From Streptomyces sp. TG1A-8 (GTDB lineage Bacteria; Actinomycetota; Actinomycetes; Streptomycetales; Streptomycetaceae), in the NCBI RefSeq assembly GCF_030499535.1, contig NZ_JASTLB010000001.1, positions 6,944,001 to 7,008,000 on the forward strand: a stretch of 64,000 bases of DNA, written 5' to 3'. The notes under the pieces are model-generated. The model was not told where the DNA came from, searched no databases, and saw only the letters and a program-made list of their open reading frames with translations. The first letter of the stretch is position 1, and every line of letters starts with the position of its first letter. Positions 8,325 through 16,800 of the stretch are shown piece after piece. Position numbers and translations under genes: made by a program.

Positions 8325-8945
8325 CGCGGTTCCTCGGGGTCTGCTGCGTCCGGCTGCTGTGCGTCGTGACGGCGGATGATCTCGGTGAGGTGGGCCCGGC
8401 GCTGCTGTGCGCGGGCCGCGATGGGGTAGGGGTCGAGGCCGGCCTCGGCGGCGGCGTCGATCCGGGTGACCTCGGCCCGTAGGGCGGTGATCTGGCTGTC
8501 GATACGGCTGATGTTCGCGCACGCCGACTGGCAACGGGAGTGGTCCGGGGCGCTTCGGCCGCCGTCGCGCGCCCGGTCGCGGTCCGGGTCGCACAGCGTG
8601 GTGAACGCGTCGTGATTGCAGGTCAGGAAAAATTTCGGGTCTTCGTAGACCTGGAGGCGCGGGCTGTCGACCAGCGTGCGCAGCTCGCGTTTGCCGAGGT
8701 GGGTCCCGGCGTATCGGTCGGAGAACTCCGCGGCCGCGGCGCGGTGGCGGTCGGCGGCCGGTCCGCTGACCGTCTGGCCGGCGGCGATGCGCTCGCCGGC
8801 CTCGGTGAGCGTCTCGGCCAGGGCCAGACCCTTGTCCTGGTCCAGGACCTCAAGCATGTCGGCCTTGGAACGGCCGGCGTACGACTCCGACATGGCGGTG
8901 GCCGCGTGGCCGTACTGCACCGCGAGGACGATCCGGCGCACAGTT
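8321..8945 (-). pseudogene. Tyrosine integrase/recombinase (Tn554-type), C-terminal fragment
   Basis: About 205 residues of a large tyrosine recombinase remain. VQYGHAATAMSESYAGR lies around the catalytic region, where the H-x-x-x-T-x-x-x-Y-like element ends in the nucleophilic tyrosine. A long C-terminal tail typical of Streptomyces element integrases follows, with cysteine-rich segments (TCNHDAFTTLC, HSRCQSACANIS) and the LRAEVTRIDAAAEAGLDPYP helix. The N-terminal core and most catalytic residues are missing, replaced by an IS5 fragment at about 8945. The stop overlaps the next gene by 4 bp. Confidence 0.8.
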
Positions 8946-9072
8946 CGACTTTGGCCGGCTGTCCCGTCGGCCGACGTTCGCGACGGGCCTTTCTCCAGGC
9001 CGTCAACGTCGGCTCGATCAGGGCCCATCGGGTGTCGGACAGGTCGCTGGGGTACGGCTTGCGCTCGCTCAC
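8946..9072 (-). pseudogene. IS5-family transposase, N-terminal fragment
   Basis: MSERKPYPSDLSDTRWALIE followed by PTLTAWRKARRERR is the standard N-terminus of IS5-family transposases in Streptomyces. It runs about 42 codons and joins the integrase fragment in a way that looks like a one-ended deletion. The 150 bp to its right (9073-9221) show no coding sequence. Confidence 0.75.
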
Positions 9073-9339
9073 GGCGCAGCGTGATCATGAATGCGACGAA
9101 GGGGCGAGTTCCGCTGGAACTCGGGCGATTCCATGGTGTTTTCAAATCAGACGGGTTTTCGGGTAGGAAGCCGCACGAGACGGACGGTCGAGTGCTCAGC
9201 CCTGCGGAGTGCGAATAGTTCCTACCTGACGAAGACATCCAAAGCAAGATGTTGACAAAACTCGCATACCGAAAATCCTATATGAACGTCAACTGAGGGT
9301 GCAGAATCGGCGGTTGTCTTCCTGTGGGTGCGGGTGCGG

Positions 9340-9812
9340 GTGCAGTCCAGGCCGGTACTGAAGGCGGCGATCTGCTCGTCCAGGTGCTTGGCCAGCGCGC
9401 TGACCTGTGACTTCGACAACTGGGTGACGCCGGGGGACTCAGCGGGCTTCTCCACTCGGCGGGTGGAGACCCCGAGCAGGTAGGCGGTGGCGACCACGCT
9501 GACGAGGGCCTGCTCGGCGCGGCGGCGACGCTCGAGGAGCCAGTGCGGGAAGCAGCTGCCGGACCGGAGCTTGGGAATGGCCAGCTCGACCGTGCCCGCC
9601 CGGGTGTCCCGCTCGCGCGGGCGGTAGCCGTTGCGATGGTTGGCGCGCTCGCCGCTGACCCGCCCGTATTCGGCGTTGCAGAGAGCGTCGGCCTCGGCGG
9701 ACATGAGGGCGTCAGCGAACGTCTTGACCATCGCGCGCAGCAGATCGGGACTCGCCGCGGCGAGGTTCTCCTCGGCGAGGGCGTGCAGGGGCAGACTGTC
9801 GGATGCGGTCAT
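9340..9812 (-). pseudogene. IS256-family transposase, N-terminal part only
   Basis: From ATG 9812 the frame gives ENLAAASPDLLRAMVKTFAD, RANHRNGYRPRERDTRAGTV and STRRVEKPAESPGVTQLSKS, all hallmarks of the N-terminal DNA-binding half of IS256/Mutator transposases. Homology ends at about 9345 (DEQIAAFSTGLD). The frame drifts on to 9222 through unrelated, slightly AT-rich sequence. All three catalytic acidic residues are lost. A different IS256 remnant with only the C-terminal half lies at 45509-46262. Confidence 0.85.
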
Positions 9813-9899
9813 CGTGCTGATCTCCTTCAAAGACTTGGTGGTCTTGAAAGGTCAGACGGTGGCCGTTCCCATATCCGGGCACTCACTCCGACGCCGGAC

Positions 9900-9985
9900 C
9901 GAACGCCCGGATCAGGCGGGAGCCCGTACACCACCTGCCAGGACGCGACCAGGTGCCGCCAGGCGCACCCGCTGGTGAGGAGGCA
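9900..9985 (-). pseudogene. Short IS5-family remnant
   Basis: The reverse strand encodes LTSGCAWRHL, the conserved Gly-Cys-x-Trp-Arg motif of IS4/IS5-type transposases, in a stretch of under 90 bp with no start or catalytic residues. The rest of 9831-10109 shows nothing recognisable. Confidence 0.35.
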
Positions 9986-10109
9986 AGACCGGTCCGGCGT
10001 ACTGGCGTGGCCGCCAAAGCTGAGCGGGGAGGACGGCGCGCTGTGTAGCCCGTGCGGCTTGGGACCGACGGCAGCGCCCCGTGCGGCTTCAGCGCACGAC
10101 AGTGTTCGG

Positions 10110-10913
10110 TCAGTGCCCGTGGAACTGCGGCGTCGTCTTGCCCAGGAAGGAGCTGACCCCGGTGGAGAAGTCCTCGGTGTGGGCGGTGAATCCGCTGGCG
10201 ATGCTTTCGAGGATGGCTGACGGTGCGCCTTGGGCGGTGGCGTCGACCAGTTGCTTGGCCACCTGCTGGGCGATCGGCGCGCTGCCGAGCAGGTCGGTGA
10301 CGTACTGGTCGATCTGGTCGTTCAGCTTCTGGTCGTCGGCGACGGTGTTCACCAGCCCCCAGGTACCCGCGGTGGCCGCGTCGATCTGGCGGCGGGTGAG
10401 GATGAGTTCCTTGGCCCGTGAGGCTCCGACCAGCGCGGTGAGTCGTTCGGTGCCGCCCCACCCGGGGATCGTGCCCAGGCCGACCTCGGGCAGGCTGAAT
10501 CGGGCCTTGGTGTCGGCGATGCGCAGGTCGCAGGCGAGGGCGAGTTCGAGGCCGCCGCCGGCCGCGAGGCCGTCGACGACGGCGATGGTGGGCTGGGGCA
10601 AGCGGGCGAGACGGTTGAAGACGCGGTGCCCGATGCTGATCCAGCGCCGCCACATGTCGGCGGGGGAGAGCTGGGAGAAGGCGGCGATGTCGGCGCCGAC
10701 GCAGAACGCCTTCGAACCGCTGGTCCGCACGAGCACCACTCGGGCCTTGGAGGCGGCGACGGTGTCGAGGTGCTCTTCCAGATCGGCGAGCATCTGCAGG
10801 GTCAGTGCGTTGAGTTTCGCGGGCCGGTCGATCAGCACGGTGGTGACCAGGCCGTCATGGCTGTGGCTGACGGTGACGGCGCCGGGGGCGCCGGTGGGGG
10901 CCGCGCTGATCAT
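10110..10913 (-). CDS. Enoyl-CoA hydratase/isomerase (crotonase family)
   Basis: A 267-aa crotonase-fold protein. The oxyanion-hole segments are FCVGADIAAF and AAGGGLELALACDLRIAD. Both glutamates used by true hydratases appear to be kept, one in LPEVGLGTIPGWGGTERL and one in RAKELILTRRQIDA, so hydration or isomerisation of an enoyl-CoA is plausible. The ATG overlaps the CoA-transferase stop by one base (TGATG), making it the last gene of the leftward operon headed by DUF993. It probably acts on the CoA ester made by that transferase. Confidence 0.88.
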   Translation of the reverse strand: MISAAPTGAPGAVTVSHSHDGLVTTVLIDRPAKLNALTLQMLADLEEHLDTVAASKARVVLVRTSGSKAFCVGADIAAFSQLSPADMWRRWISIGHRVFNRLARLPQPTIAVVDGLAAGGGLELALACDLRIADTKARFSLPEVGLGTIPGWGGTERLTALVGASRAKELILTRRQIDAATAGTWGLVNTVADDQKLNDQIDQYVTDLLGSAPIAQQVAKQLVDATAQGAPSAILESIASGFTAHTEDFSTGVSSFLGKTTPQFHGH

Positions 10914-12556
10914 CAGGAGGCCTTCTGCGAGTGCGGGTCGGCGGTGAGGGCCGCGATCCGGGTGTGGGGGGCGACAGGGAGCAGGGTCAGCCCGAGCGGG
11001 CTGTGGGCGAACAGAGTGGAGTCCATGGTGGTGAGGTCGTCGCTGACGTGCAGCGGGAACTCCGAGCGGGCCAGGACGTCGTGCTCGAGGTCGACACCCG
11101 GGGCGAGTTCGGTGACGGTCAGGCCTTCGGGCCGCAGCCGCAGAACGGCGCGCTCGGTGACGTAGGTGACCTTCTGGCCGTTGGCCAGTGCCCGCTGCCC
11201 GGAGAAGGTCGGGGAGGAGACCTTCTTGACGAACTTGGTGTGGGGGCCGTCCTCGCGGATCTGCAGTCCGGAGTCGGTGAGGGCGATGTCGCGGCGACCG
11301 GCGGTGAAGGATCCGACGAACACGATCTCGGGGGCTGCCGAGACGATGTCGGCGAAACCGCCGACGCCCGCGGTGACGTGCCGGCGGGCGGCCAGGTGGT
11401 GGACGTTGACGGAGCCCTGCTCGTCGATTTCGAGGAAGGAGAGCATCGTGCGGTGGAAACCGCCGCCCTGCAGCAGGGTGAACTGGTCGATGCTCGGCAT
11501 GATGGCGTCCGGGTTCTGCGCGACTCCGAAGACGAAGTCCAGCAGGGGCACACCGCCGACAGCGCCCTGCTCGATCACCCAGCTGACCGAGCCCGCCAGT
11601 CCCTCCTCGACCAAGATGTGCGGCACCAGTGCGGAGACGCCGAAGCCGAGGTTGACGATCTCACCGGAGTGAAGTTCGTGGGCCGCGCGACGGGCGATGA
11701 CCTTCTCCAGGGAGAACGGGATGGGTTCGAGCTCAGACAGAGGGCGGCGCAGCTGGCCGGAGACGGCCGGGTCGTACCGGGTTTGCGTGGTCTGGAGCTG
11801 GTCGGGGGCGAGGACGAGGGCGTCGACGAGGATGCCGGGCACGCGCACGGCCTGGGGGTTCAGACTGCCACCAACGGTGAGCCGCTTGACCTGCGCGATG
11901 ACGATGCCGCCGTTGTTGTGGGCGGCGTAGGCCAGGTCCAGGGCCCCGAGCGGGGAGGCCTCGTCCTCGAAGGTGAGGTTGCCATGCTCGTCGGCGGTGG
12001 TGGCCCGGATGATGGCGACATCGGGGGTGATGGCCTCGAAGTACAGCCATTCCTCACCGTCGAGTTCGGTGCGGCGCACATAGCCGGCGGGGGTGCTGTC
12101 GTTCATCCGGCCGCCGGCGATGTCGGGGTCGATGAACGAGCCCATGCCGACCTTGGTGAAGACGCCGGGCTGTTTGGCCGCAGCGGCGCGGTGCATCTGG
12201 TAGACGACGCCCGAGGGGAAGTTGTAGGCCTCGACCTCGCCGTTGTCGATCATCTGCCAGATCCGCGGGGGCTCGGCCCGGGAAGGACCGGAGGGGTAGG
12301 AGCCGGCCACGACGCGACGGAGCAGACCCGGGCGGGCGATGTGGTCGATCCCCTTGATCCCCGACATGTCGCCGGCCGCGATGGGGTGCAGCGTGGTCAG
12401 GTCCCGGGGGGTGGCGGTCTCGGCGAACCGCTCGCCGATGCCGGCCAGGACGGTGTCGGGGCAGTTCAGCCCGGAGGAGGAGTTGACGGTGACGACGTCG
12501 CCGTCGGCGATCAGGTCAGCCGCTTGGCGGCCGGTGAGGACAGGGGGGGTGCGCAT
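10913..12556 (-). CDS. Acyl-CoA:carboxylate CoA-transferase (YdiF/propionate CoA-transferase type)
   Basis: A 547-aa protein with fused alpha and beta halves, as in family I acetate/propionate CoA-transferases (E. coli YdiF, Clostridium Pct). The N-half begins with ADGDVVTVNSSSG. The C-half carries the catalytic glutamate in SWVIEQGAVGGVP (about residue 328) and GVSALVPHILVEEG. It should transfer CoA from acetyl- or propionyl-CoA to a short carboxylic acid. It lies 45 bp after the isomerase gene and is coupled to the enoyl-CoA hydratase. The pair implies that an acid product of the upstream steps is activated to a thioester. Confidence 0.88.
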   Translation of the reverse strand: MRTPPVLTGRQAADLIADGDVVTVNSSSGLNCPDTVLAGIGERFAETATPRDLTTLHPIAAGDMSGIKGIDHIARPGLLRRVVAGSYPSGPSRAEPPRIWQMIDNGEVEAYNFPSGVVYQMHRAAAAKQPGVFTKVGMGSFIDPDIAGGRMNDSTPAGYVRRTELDGEEWLYFEAITPDVAIIRATTADEHGNLTFEDEASPLGALDLAYAAHNNGGIVIAQVKRLTVGGSLNPQAVRVPGILVDALVLAPDQLQTTQTRYDPAVSGQLRRPLSELEPIPFSLEKVIARRAAHELHSGEIVNLGFGVSALVPHILVEEGLAGSVSWVIEQGAVGGVPLLDFVFGVAQNPDAIMPSIDQFTLLQGGGFHRTMLSFLEIDEQGSVNVHHLAARRHVTAGVGGFADIVSAAPEIVFVGSFTAGRRDIALTDSGLQIREDGPHTKFVKKVSSPTFSGQRALANGQKVTYVTERAVLRLRPEGLTVTELAPGVDLEHDVLARSEFPLHVSDDLTTMDSTLFAHSPLGLTLLPVAPHTRIAALTADPHSQKAS

Positions 12557-12601
12557 GGGGTACTCCGTCAGTAGCTATCGGGTTCGTGCAGGTTTCCTGC
12601 C

Positions 12602-13459
12602 CTAGCAGCTTTCGGCCGGCGTCTCTGGGTCAGGCTGCTGACCGGCCCGTTCAGGGATCTGCCGCAGCGCCTCGGCGGCGGCCTGGGCGACGTCGGCCGG
12701 GGGAGTGGCCCACCAGCGGTCGCTGAGCACCTCCACCTCGATCATGCCGCCGTAGCCGACCGACCGGGTGAGCTCGACGAACCCGGGCATGTCGATGTGG
12801 CCGTCGCCGGGCATGCCGCGGCTGGAGAGCTGGCCCTGGATGGGTAGCACCCAGTCGGCGAGCTGCACCGAGTACAGAGAGTCCGCGGCCCGCTTGAGCA
12901 GGTCGGGCAGCGCGATGTCCCACCAGACGTGGTAGGTGTCCACGGTCAGGCCGACCCAGGGGGAGGCGAAGCGTTCGACGAGGTCGACGGCCTCGCCGAG
13001 CGAGGTGATCGCGGATCGGTCGGCGGCCATCATCGGGTGCATGGGCTCGATGGCCAGACGTACGCCGGCGCCGCCGGCATGGTCGAGCAGCGCGGCGATG
13101 CCGTCGGCGATCTGCGCGCGGGCCCCGGCCTGGTCACGGTCGTGGGCGGGGCCGCAGACCAGGACCAGGCAGTCGGCGCCAAGGGTGTGGGCCTCGTCAA
13201 TGGCGCGCAGGTTGTCGTCGTGAGTCCGGGCGCGTTGCTCGGCGGTCGGCTGGGGGAACATACCGCCGCGGCATACGCTGGTCACCCGGAGGTCCGCGGT
13301 CCTGGCGTGGCGGGCGGCTTGGGCGGCGCCGATGCCGGTGTAGCTGTCGCGCCACAGCCCGATGCCTCCGAAGCCGTGTGCGGCGGCGAGTGCGACCAGC
13401 TCGGGCAGGGACGCGGAGCGCACGGTGATCGAGTTGAGGCTGCAGTGGGTCAGGTCCAT
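12602..13459 (-). CDS. Sugar phosphate isomerase/epimerase-type TIM-barrel protein
   Basis: A 285-aa xylose-isomerase-like TIM barrel (AP_endonuc_2 superfamily). Likely metal ligands are the glutamate in LAIEPMHPM, the aspartate and histidine in TVDTYHVWWD, and the final glutamate in MIEVEVLSDRWW. Family members isomerise or epimerise keto-sugars and sugar acids, or act as dehydratases. The start lies 5 bp after the DUF993 stop, so the two are almost certainly co-translated. The pairing of DUF993 with this type of isomerase suggests consecutive steps on one carbohydrate-derived substrate. Confidence 0.85.
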   Translation of the reverse strand: MDLTHCSLNSITVRSASLPELVALAAAHGFGGIGLWRDSYTGIGAAQAARHARTADLRVTSVCRGGMFPQPTAEQRARTHDDNLRAIDEAHTLGADCLVLVCGPAHDRDQAGARAQIADGIAALLDHAGGAGVRLAIEPMHPMMAADRSAITSLGEAVDLVERFASPWVGLTVDTYHVWWDIALPDLLKRAADSLYSVQLADWVLPIQGQLSSRGMPGDGHIDMPGFVELTRSVGYGGMIEVEVLSDRWWATPPADVAQAAAEALRQIPERAGQQPDPETPAESC

Positions 13460-13464
13460 TGTGA

Positions 13465-14622
13465 TCAGCCGATTCCGTGGGCGGAGAAGTACGCGGCGGC
13501 GCGGCGGGCGGTGAAGTCGGGGTCGGTGAAGTAGCCGGTCGCGTCCGCGGCACGGACCAGGTCGCCGAGGTGACCGAGGCTGCGGCCGGTCTCGAAGCCG
13601 CCGATCATCCGGAAGTGGTCCTGTGCTCCGTTGAGATAGGACAGCCAGGCGACACCGATCTTGTAGAAGCGGGTCGGGGCGGCGAAGACCAACTGCGACA
13701 GAGGCTCGGTGGGCGCGAGAATCTCACGGAAACCGGGTTCGTCGCCGGCGTCGAGGCGGGCCAGGGCTGCGGCGGCATGTCGTCCCACGACGGCGAACGC
13801 GCCGAGCAGGGCGTCGCTGTGGTGGTGGCCGTCACCAGCGATCAGGTCGGTGTAGTGGTAGTCGTCTCCGGTGAACAGGTGCACGCCGGCGGGCAGGCGG
13901 CGGCGCAGCTCGCCCTCCAGGTCCGCGTCCAGCAGCGACATCTTGATACCGCGGACCGTTCCGGCGTGCGCGGTGATCAGGTCGGTGACCACGTCCATCG
14001 CTTTGAGGGGGTCGCTGTGACCCCAGTAGCCGGCGAGTGCGGGGTCGAACATCTCCCCCAGCCAGTGCAGGACAACGGGGCGCGTCGCGTGCTTGAGCAC
14101 CGCGTCGTAGACGGAGACGTAGTCCTCGGGTCCTGAGGCGGCACGGACCAGGTTCCGGCTGGCCATGAGGACTACTTCTCCGCCGAGACCCTCGATCTCG
14201 CTGAGCTGCTCCAGGTAGGCGTCGCGGACCGTGGACAGGTCGTCCGCCTCGGCCGGGAGCTGGTCGGTGGCGATGCCGACGACGACCTTCGCACCGCGGG
14301 TGCGAGCCTCGGCGACGGTGCGGCGGGCCAACTCGCGCGCCGCGGGCCAGTCCAGGCCCATCCCCCGCTGGGCGGTGTCCATCGCCTCGGCGACCCCCAG
14401 GCCCAGGTCCCACAGCCGGTGTCGTAGGTGCAGCGTGGCGTCCCAGTCGATCTGGTCGGGGCCGCCCGTCGCGTCGGCCCGCAGCGGGTCGGCGACGATG
14501 TGGGCGGCGGCGTAGGCCAGCCGACTGGTCGAGGGATCGGCATGCGTCGGCAGTGCCTCGGGCTCACCGAGGATGTGCCGTCCGATGCTCCCGTCAGCGG
14601 AGGGCAAAAAGATGATCGACAT
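13465..14622 (-). CDS. DUF993 family protein (dihydrodipicolinate-synthase-like aldolase)
   Basis: The start ATG at 14622 gives 385 aa; the open frame extends further upstream, but that stretch crosses the operator region. The sequence (AAAHIVADPLRADATGGPDQ, ARRTVAEARTRGAKVVVGIA, LFTGDDYHYTDLIAGDGHHH, RFYKIGVAWLSYLNGAQDHF) matches my recollection of DUF993, a DapA-related TIM barrel of unproven function in actinobacteria. A Schiff-base aldolase or lyase reaction on a sugar acid is the natural inference. It is the first gene of the leftward operon, with a LacI-type operator directly at its start, so it probably encodes the committed step. Confidence 0.8.
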   Translation of the reverse strand: MSIIFLPSADGSIGRHILGEPEALPTHADPSTSRLAYAAAHIVADPLRADATGGPDQIDWDATLHLRHRLWDLGLGVAEAMDTAQRGMGLDWPAARELARRTVAEARTRGAKVVVGIATDQLPAEADDLSTVRDAYLEQLSEIEGLGGEVVLMASRNLVRAASGPEDYVSVYDAVLKHATRPVVLHWLGEMFDPALAGYWGHSDPLKAMDVVTDLITAHAGTVRGIKMSLLDADLEGELRRRLPAGVHLFTGDDYHYTDLIAGDGHHHSDALLGAFAVVGRHAAAALARLDAGDEPGFREILAPTEPLSQLVFAAPTRFYKIGVAWLSYLNGAQDHFRMIGGFETGRSLGHLGDLVRAADATGYFTDPDFTARRAAAYFSAHGIG

Positions 14623-14630
14623 AAATCTCC

Positions 14631-14644
14631 AGTAACCGGTTACT
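14631..14644. promoter_or_regulatory. LacI-type operator, perfect palindrome
   Basis: AGTAACCGGTTACT is a perfect 14-bp palindrome with the central CG step typical of LacI/GalR operators. It sits 9 bp upstream of the DUF993 start and would block the leftward transcript. A second copy lies 87 bp away. Confidence 0.8.
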
Positions 14645-14717
14645 TGTACCGACCTCAGTGACGGTATACGGTCCCGGCAACCTCTACAAGGGGTCGACAT
14701 CTGGACGCTCATACGCG

Positions 14718-14731
14718 AGTATCCGGTTACT
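14718..14731. promoter_or_regulatory. LacI-type operator, second copy
   Basis: AGTATCCGGTTACT matches the first operator at 13 of 14 positions and lies 61 bp upstream of the SDR start. The centres are 87 bp apart, about eight helical turns, a spacing compatible with looping by a LacI tetramer or with separate control of each arm. Confidence 0.75.
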
Positions 14732-14791
14732 TGACCCGCGTGGGGCCTGCTGATTTCGTCCCTGTAAACGCGCCACGGAAGGTGTGAATCC

Positions 14792-15571
14792 ATGACTTCC
14801 AACCCCGATGTCACGCGCCGCACGGCGGACTCGCCCGGCAGCGGAGGCCTGGCCGGCCGCACTGCGGTGGTGACCGGCGGCTCGGGCGGCATCGGCTCGG
14901 CCATCGTGCGCGCCCTGGCCCGTCAGGGAGTGACGGTGGCCGTCGCCGACACCGACGAGCAGGCCGAGGCACTGGCCTGCGAGGTCGGCGGATTCGCCGT
15001 CGTCGGCGACCTGACCGACCCGGAGATGCCCGGTCGGCTCGTCGACCAGGTGACCGAGCGGACGGGATCGCTCGACATACTGGTCAACGCCGCCGGCATC
15101 CAGGTCCGCACGGCCGCGGTCGACATCAGTGCCGAGGACTGGGACCGGCTGGTGTCGATCAACCTGACCGCCGCCTACCGGCTCGTCCAGGCCGCGGCCA
15201 AGCCCCTGGCTGCCATCGGCGGCTCGATCGTGAACATCGTGTCGCTCTCGGCCGACCGGGCGGTCCCCGGCATCGTGCCCTACGGCGCGACCAAGGCCGC
15301 TTTGCTGCAGCTCACCAAGGGCCTCGCCGTGGAACTCGGGCCTTCGGGCATCCGGGTCAACGCCGTCGCACCGGGCTATGTGACCACGGCCATGACCGCC
15401 GCGGTCCTCGACCAGCCCGACTTCCGCGAACGCGTCCTGACCCGTGTTCCGCTGGGCCGCCTCGCCGACGGCGGCGACATCGCCGACGTCGTCGCCTTCC
15501 TCGCCTCCGACGCCGCGCGCTACATGACCGGGACCGTGCTCCCCGTCGACGGCGGCTACTCGATCACATGA
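14792..15571 (+). CDS. Short-chain dehydrogenase/reductase (catabolic regulon)
   Basis: A 259-aa classical SDR: dinucleotide-binding VVTGGSGGIGSAIV, the NAA-type motif LVNAAG, catalytic serine region NIVSLSADR, then Tyr/Lys in PYGATKAALLQLTKG, and the C-terminal LPVDGGYSIT. ATG 14792 follows GGAAGGTG. It is the first gene of the rightward arm, and the next gene overlaps by 4 bp. Its partner is a glycerate kinase, so it may reduce tartronate semialdehyde or hydroxypyruvate to glycerate, or it may oxidise the imported substrate. The sequence does not decide between these. Confidence 0.88.
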   Translation: MTSNPDVTRRTADSPGSGGLAGRTAVVTGGSGGIGSAIVRALARQGVTVAVADTDEQAEALACEVGGFAVVGDLTDPEMPGRLVDQVTERTGSLDILVNAAGIQVRTAAVDISAEDWDRLVSINLTAAYRLVQAAAKPLAAIGGSIVNIVSLSADRAVPGIVPYGATKAALLQLTKGLAVELGPSGIRVNAVAPGYVTTAMTAAVLDQPDFRERVLTRVPLGRLADGGDIADVVAFLASDAARYMTGTVLPVDGGYSIT

Positions 15572-16800
15572 GTGCCCCGCCCGCACCGGCACACAGCCGC
15601 AGCGGCGCGCTGCGTGTGCTCATCGCGCCCGACTCCTTCAAGGGCAGCGCGGACGCAACCGAGGTCGCGGCCGCACTCGCCGAAGGATGGCGCCGCGAAC
15701 GGGGCGACGACGAGCTGATTGTCCTGCCCCAGGCCGACGGCGGCGAAGGCACCGCCGAGGCAATCAGCGCCGCAGTGCCCGGCGCTGTCTGGTACGACGC
15801 AGGGCCTGTCCCGGGTCCGGACGGTGCGCCTGTCGCCGGCCGCTGGCTTCAGCTGCCCGACGGCACCGCGGTCGTCGAACTCGCCCAGATGTGCGGGCTT
15901 CCCCTGCTGCGCTCCTCCGACCCCACCGGGGCGACGACCCGGGGACTGGGCGACGTCGTCCGGGCCGCGATCGAAGCCGGCGCAAGAGCGGTGTGCATCA
16001 CGCTGGGCGGCTCCGCCTCCACCGACGGCGGTGCCGGAGCCCTCACCGGACTGGGTGCCCGGCTGCTCGACCGGCACGGACAGCCGGTGCCCGCCGGCGG
16101 TACCGCGCTGGCCCAGCTGCACCGGGTCGACGTCCGCGATCTCGTACCACCCCCGCCCGACGGCGTCGAACTACTCGTCGACACCCGTGCCGTGCTCACC
16201 GGGCCGTCCGGGGCCGCGCACGTCTTCGGACCGCAAAAGGGCGCCACACCCGCACAGGTCGCCGAGCTCGACGCCGCCCTGACCCACTACGCCCGTGTCC
16301 TCGGCACCGTCCTGCACGCCGATCCCCGCCAACCCGGCAGCGGCGCCGCCGGAGGAAGCGGCTTCGGGCTCGCCGCATGGGGCGGCTGCATCGTCGACGG
16401 CGCCACCCGCATCGCCGATCTCACCGGCCTGGCCACCATATTGCCCACCTGCGACGTCGTCGTCACCGGCGAGGGCTGCTACGACCGCACCTCCGCCACC
16501 GGCAAGCTGGTCGGGGCTTTGCTGGAACGCGCCGACCGGCACGGTGTGGCCAGTGTGGTCGTCGCGGGACGCCTCGACGCAGCCCCACCCGGTCTCGGCG
16601 TCGACCTCAGCCGGCTGGCCGGCTCCGGCCGCGCCGCCATGGACGACCCCACACGGTGGCTCCGCCGGGCCGGCACCGACGCCGCCCGCCGCACCAGCAC
16701 CGGCCGCAAAGCCGCGAACACCCCGCAGCCGGCATCCGACACGCCTGCTGAACCCCCCGCGCTCGCCGTTCGAACGACCCACGCACAGAGAGATCAATGA
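15568..16800 (+). CDS. Glycerate kinase (GlxK/GarK type)
   Basis: A 410-aa glycerate kinase of the GarK/GlxK family: N-terminal RVLIAPDSFKGSADATEVAA, the PQADGGEGT loop, the LGGSASTDGGAGAL motif, FGPQKGATP and a C-terminal VVVTGEGCYDRTSATGK. It phosphorylates D-glycerate for entry into lower glycolysis. Its ATG overlaps the SDR stop (ATGA), and its own stop overlaps the transporter start, so all three are translationally coupled. A C-terminal extension of about 40 residues rich in Arg, Pro and Thr exceeds the usual family length and may be a linker with no function. It is the clearest functional anchor for the pathway. Confidence 0.92.
   Translation: MSAPPAPAHSRSGALRVLIAPDSFKGSADATEVAAALAEGWRRERGDDELIVLPQADGGEGTAEAISAAVPGAVWYDAGPVPGPDGAPVAGRWLQLPDGTAVVELAQMCGLPLLRSSDPTGATTRGLGDVVRAAIEAGARAVCITLGGSASTDGGAGALTGLGARLLDRHGQPVPAGGTALAQLHRVDVRDLVPPPPDGVELLVDTRAVLTGPSGAAHVFGPQKGATPAQVAELDAALTHYARVLGTVLHADPRQPGSGAAGGSGFGLAAWGGCIVDGATRIADLTGLATILPTCDVVVTGEGCYDRTSATGKLVGALLERADRHGVASVVVAGRLDAAPPGLGVDLSRLAGSGRAAMDDPTRWLRRAGTDAARRTSTGRKAANTPQPASDTPAEPPALAVRTTHAQRDQ

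Noticed and set aside
9220..9300. AT-richer stretch as a possible origin or attachment site
   Set aside because: It is too short and has no repeats or tRNA-like sequence; it is simply the junction at the broken end of the IS256 remnant.
10931..12574. 547-codon open frame on the plus strand
   Set aside because: Exact mirror of the CoA-transferase gene; composition is Gly/Asp/Val-rich with no motif.
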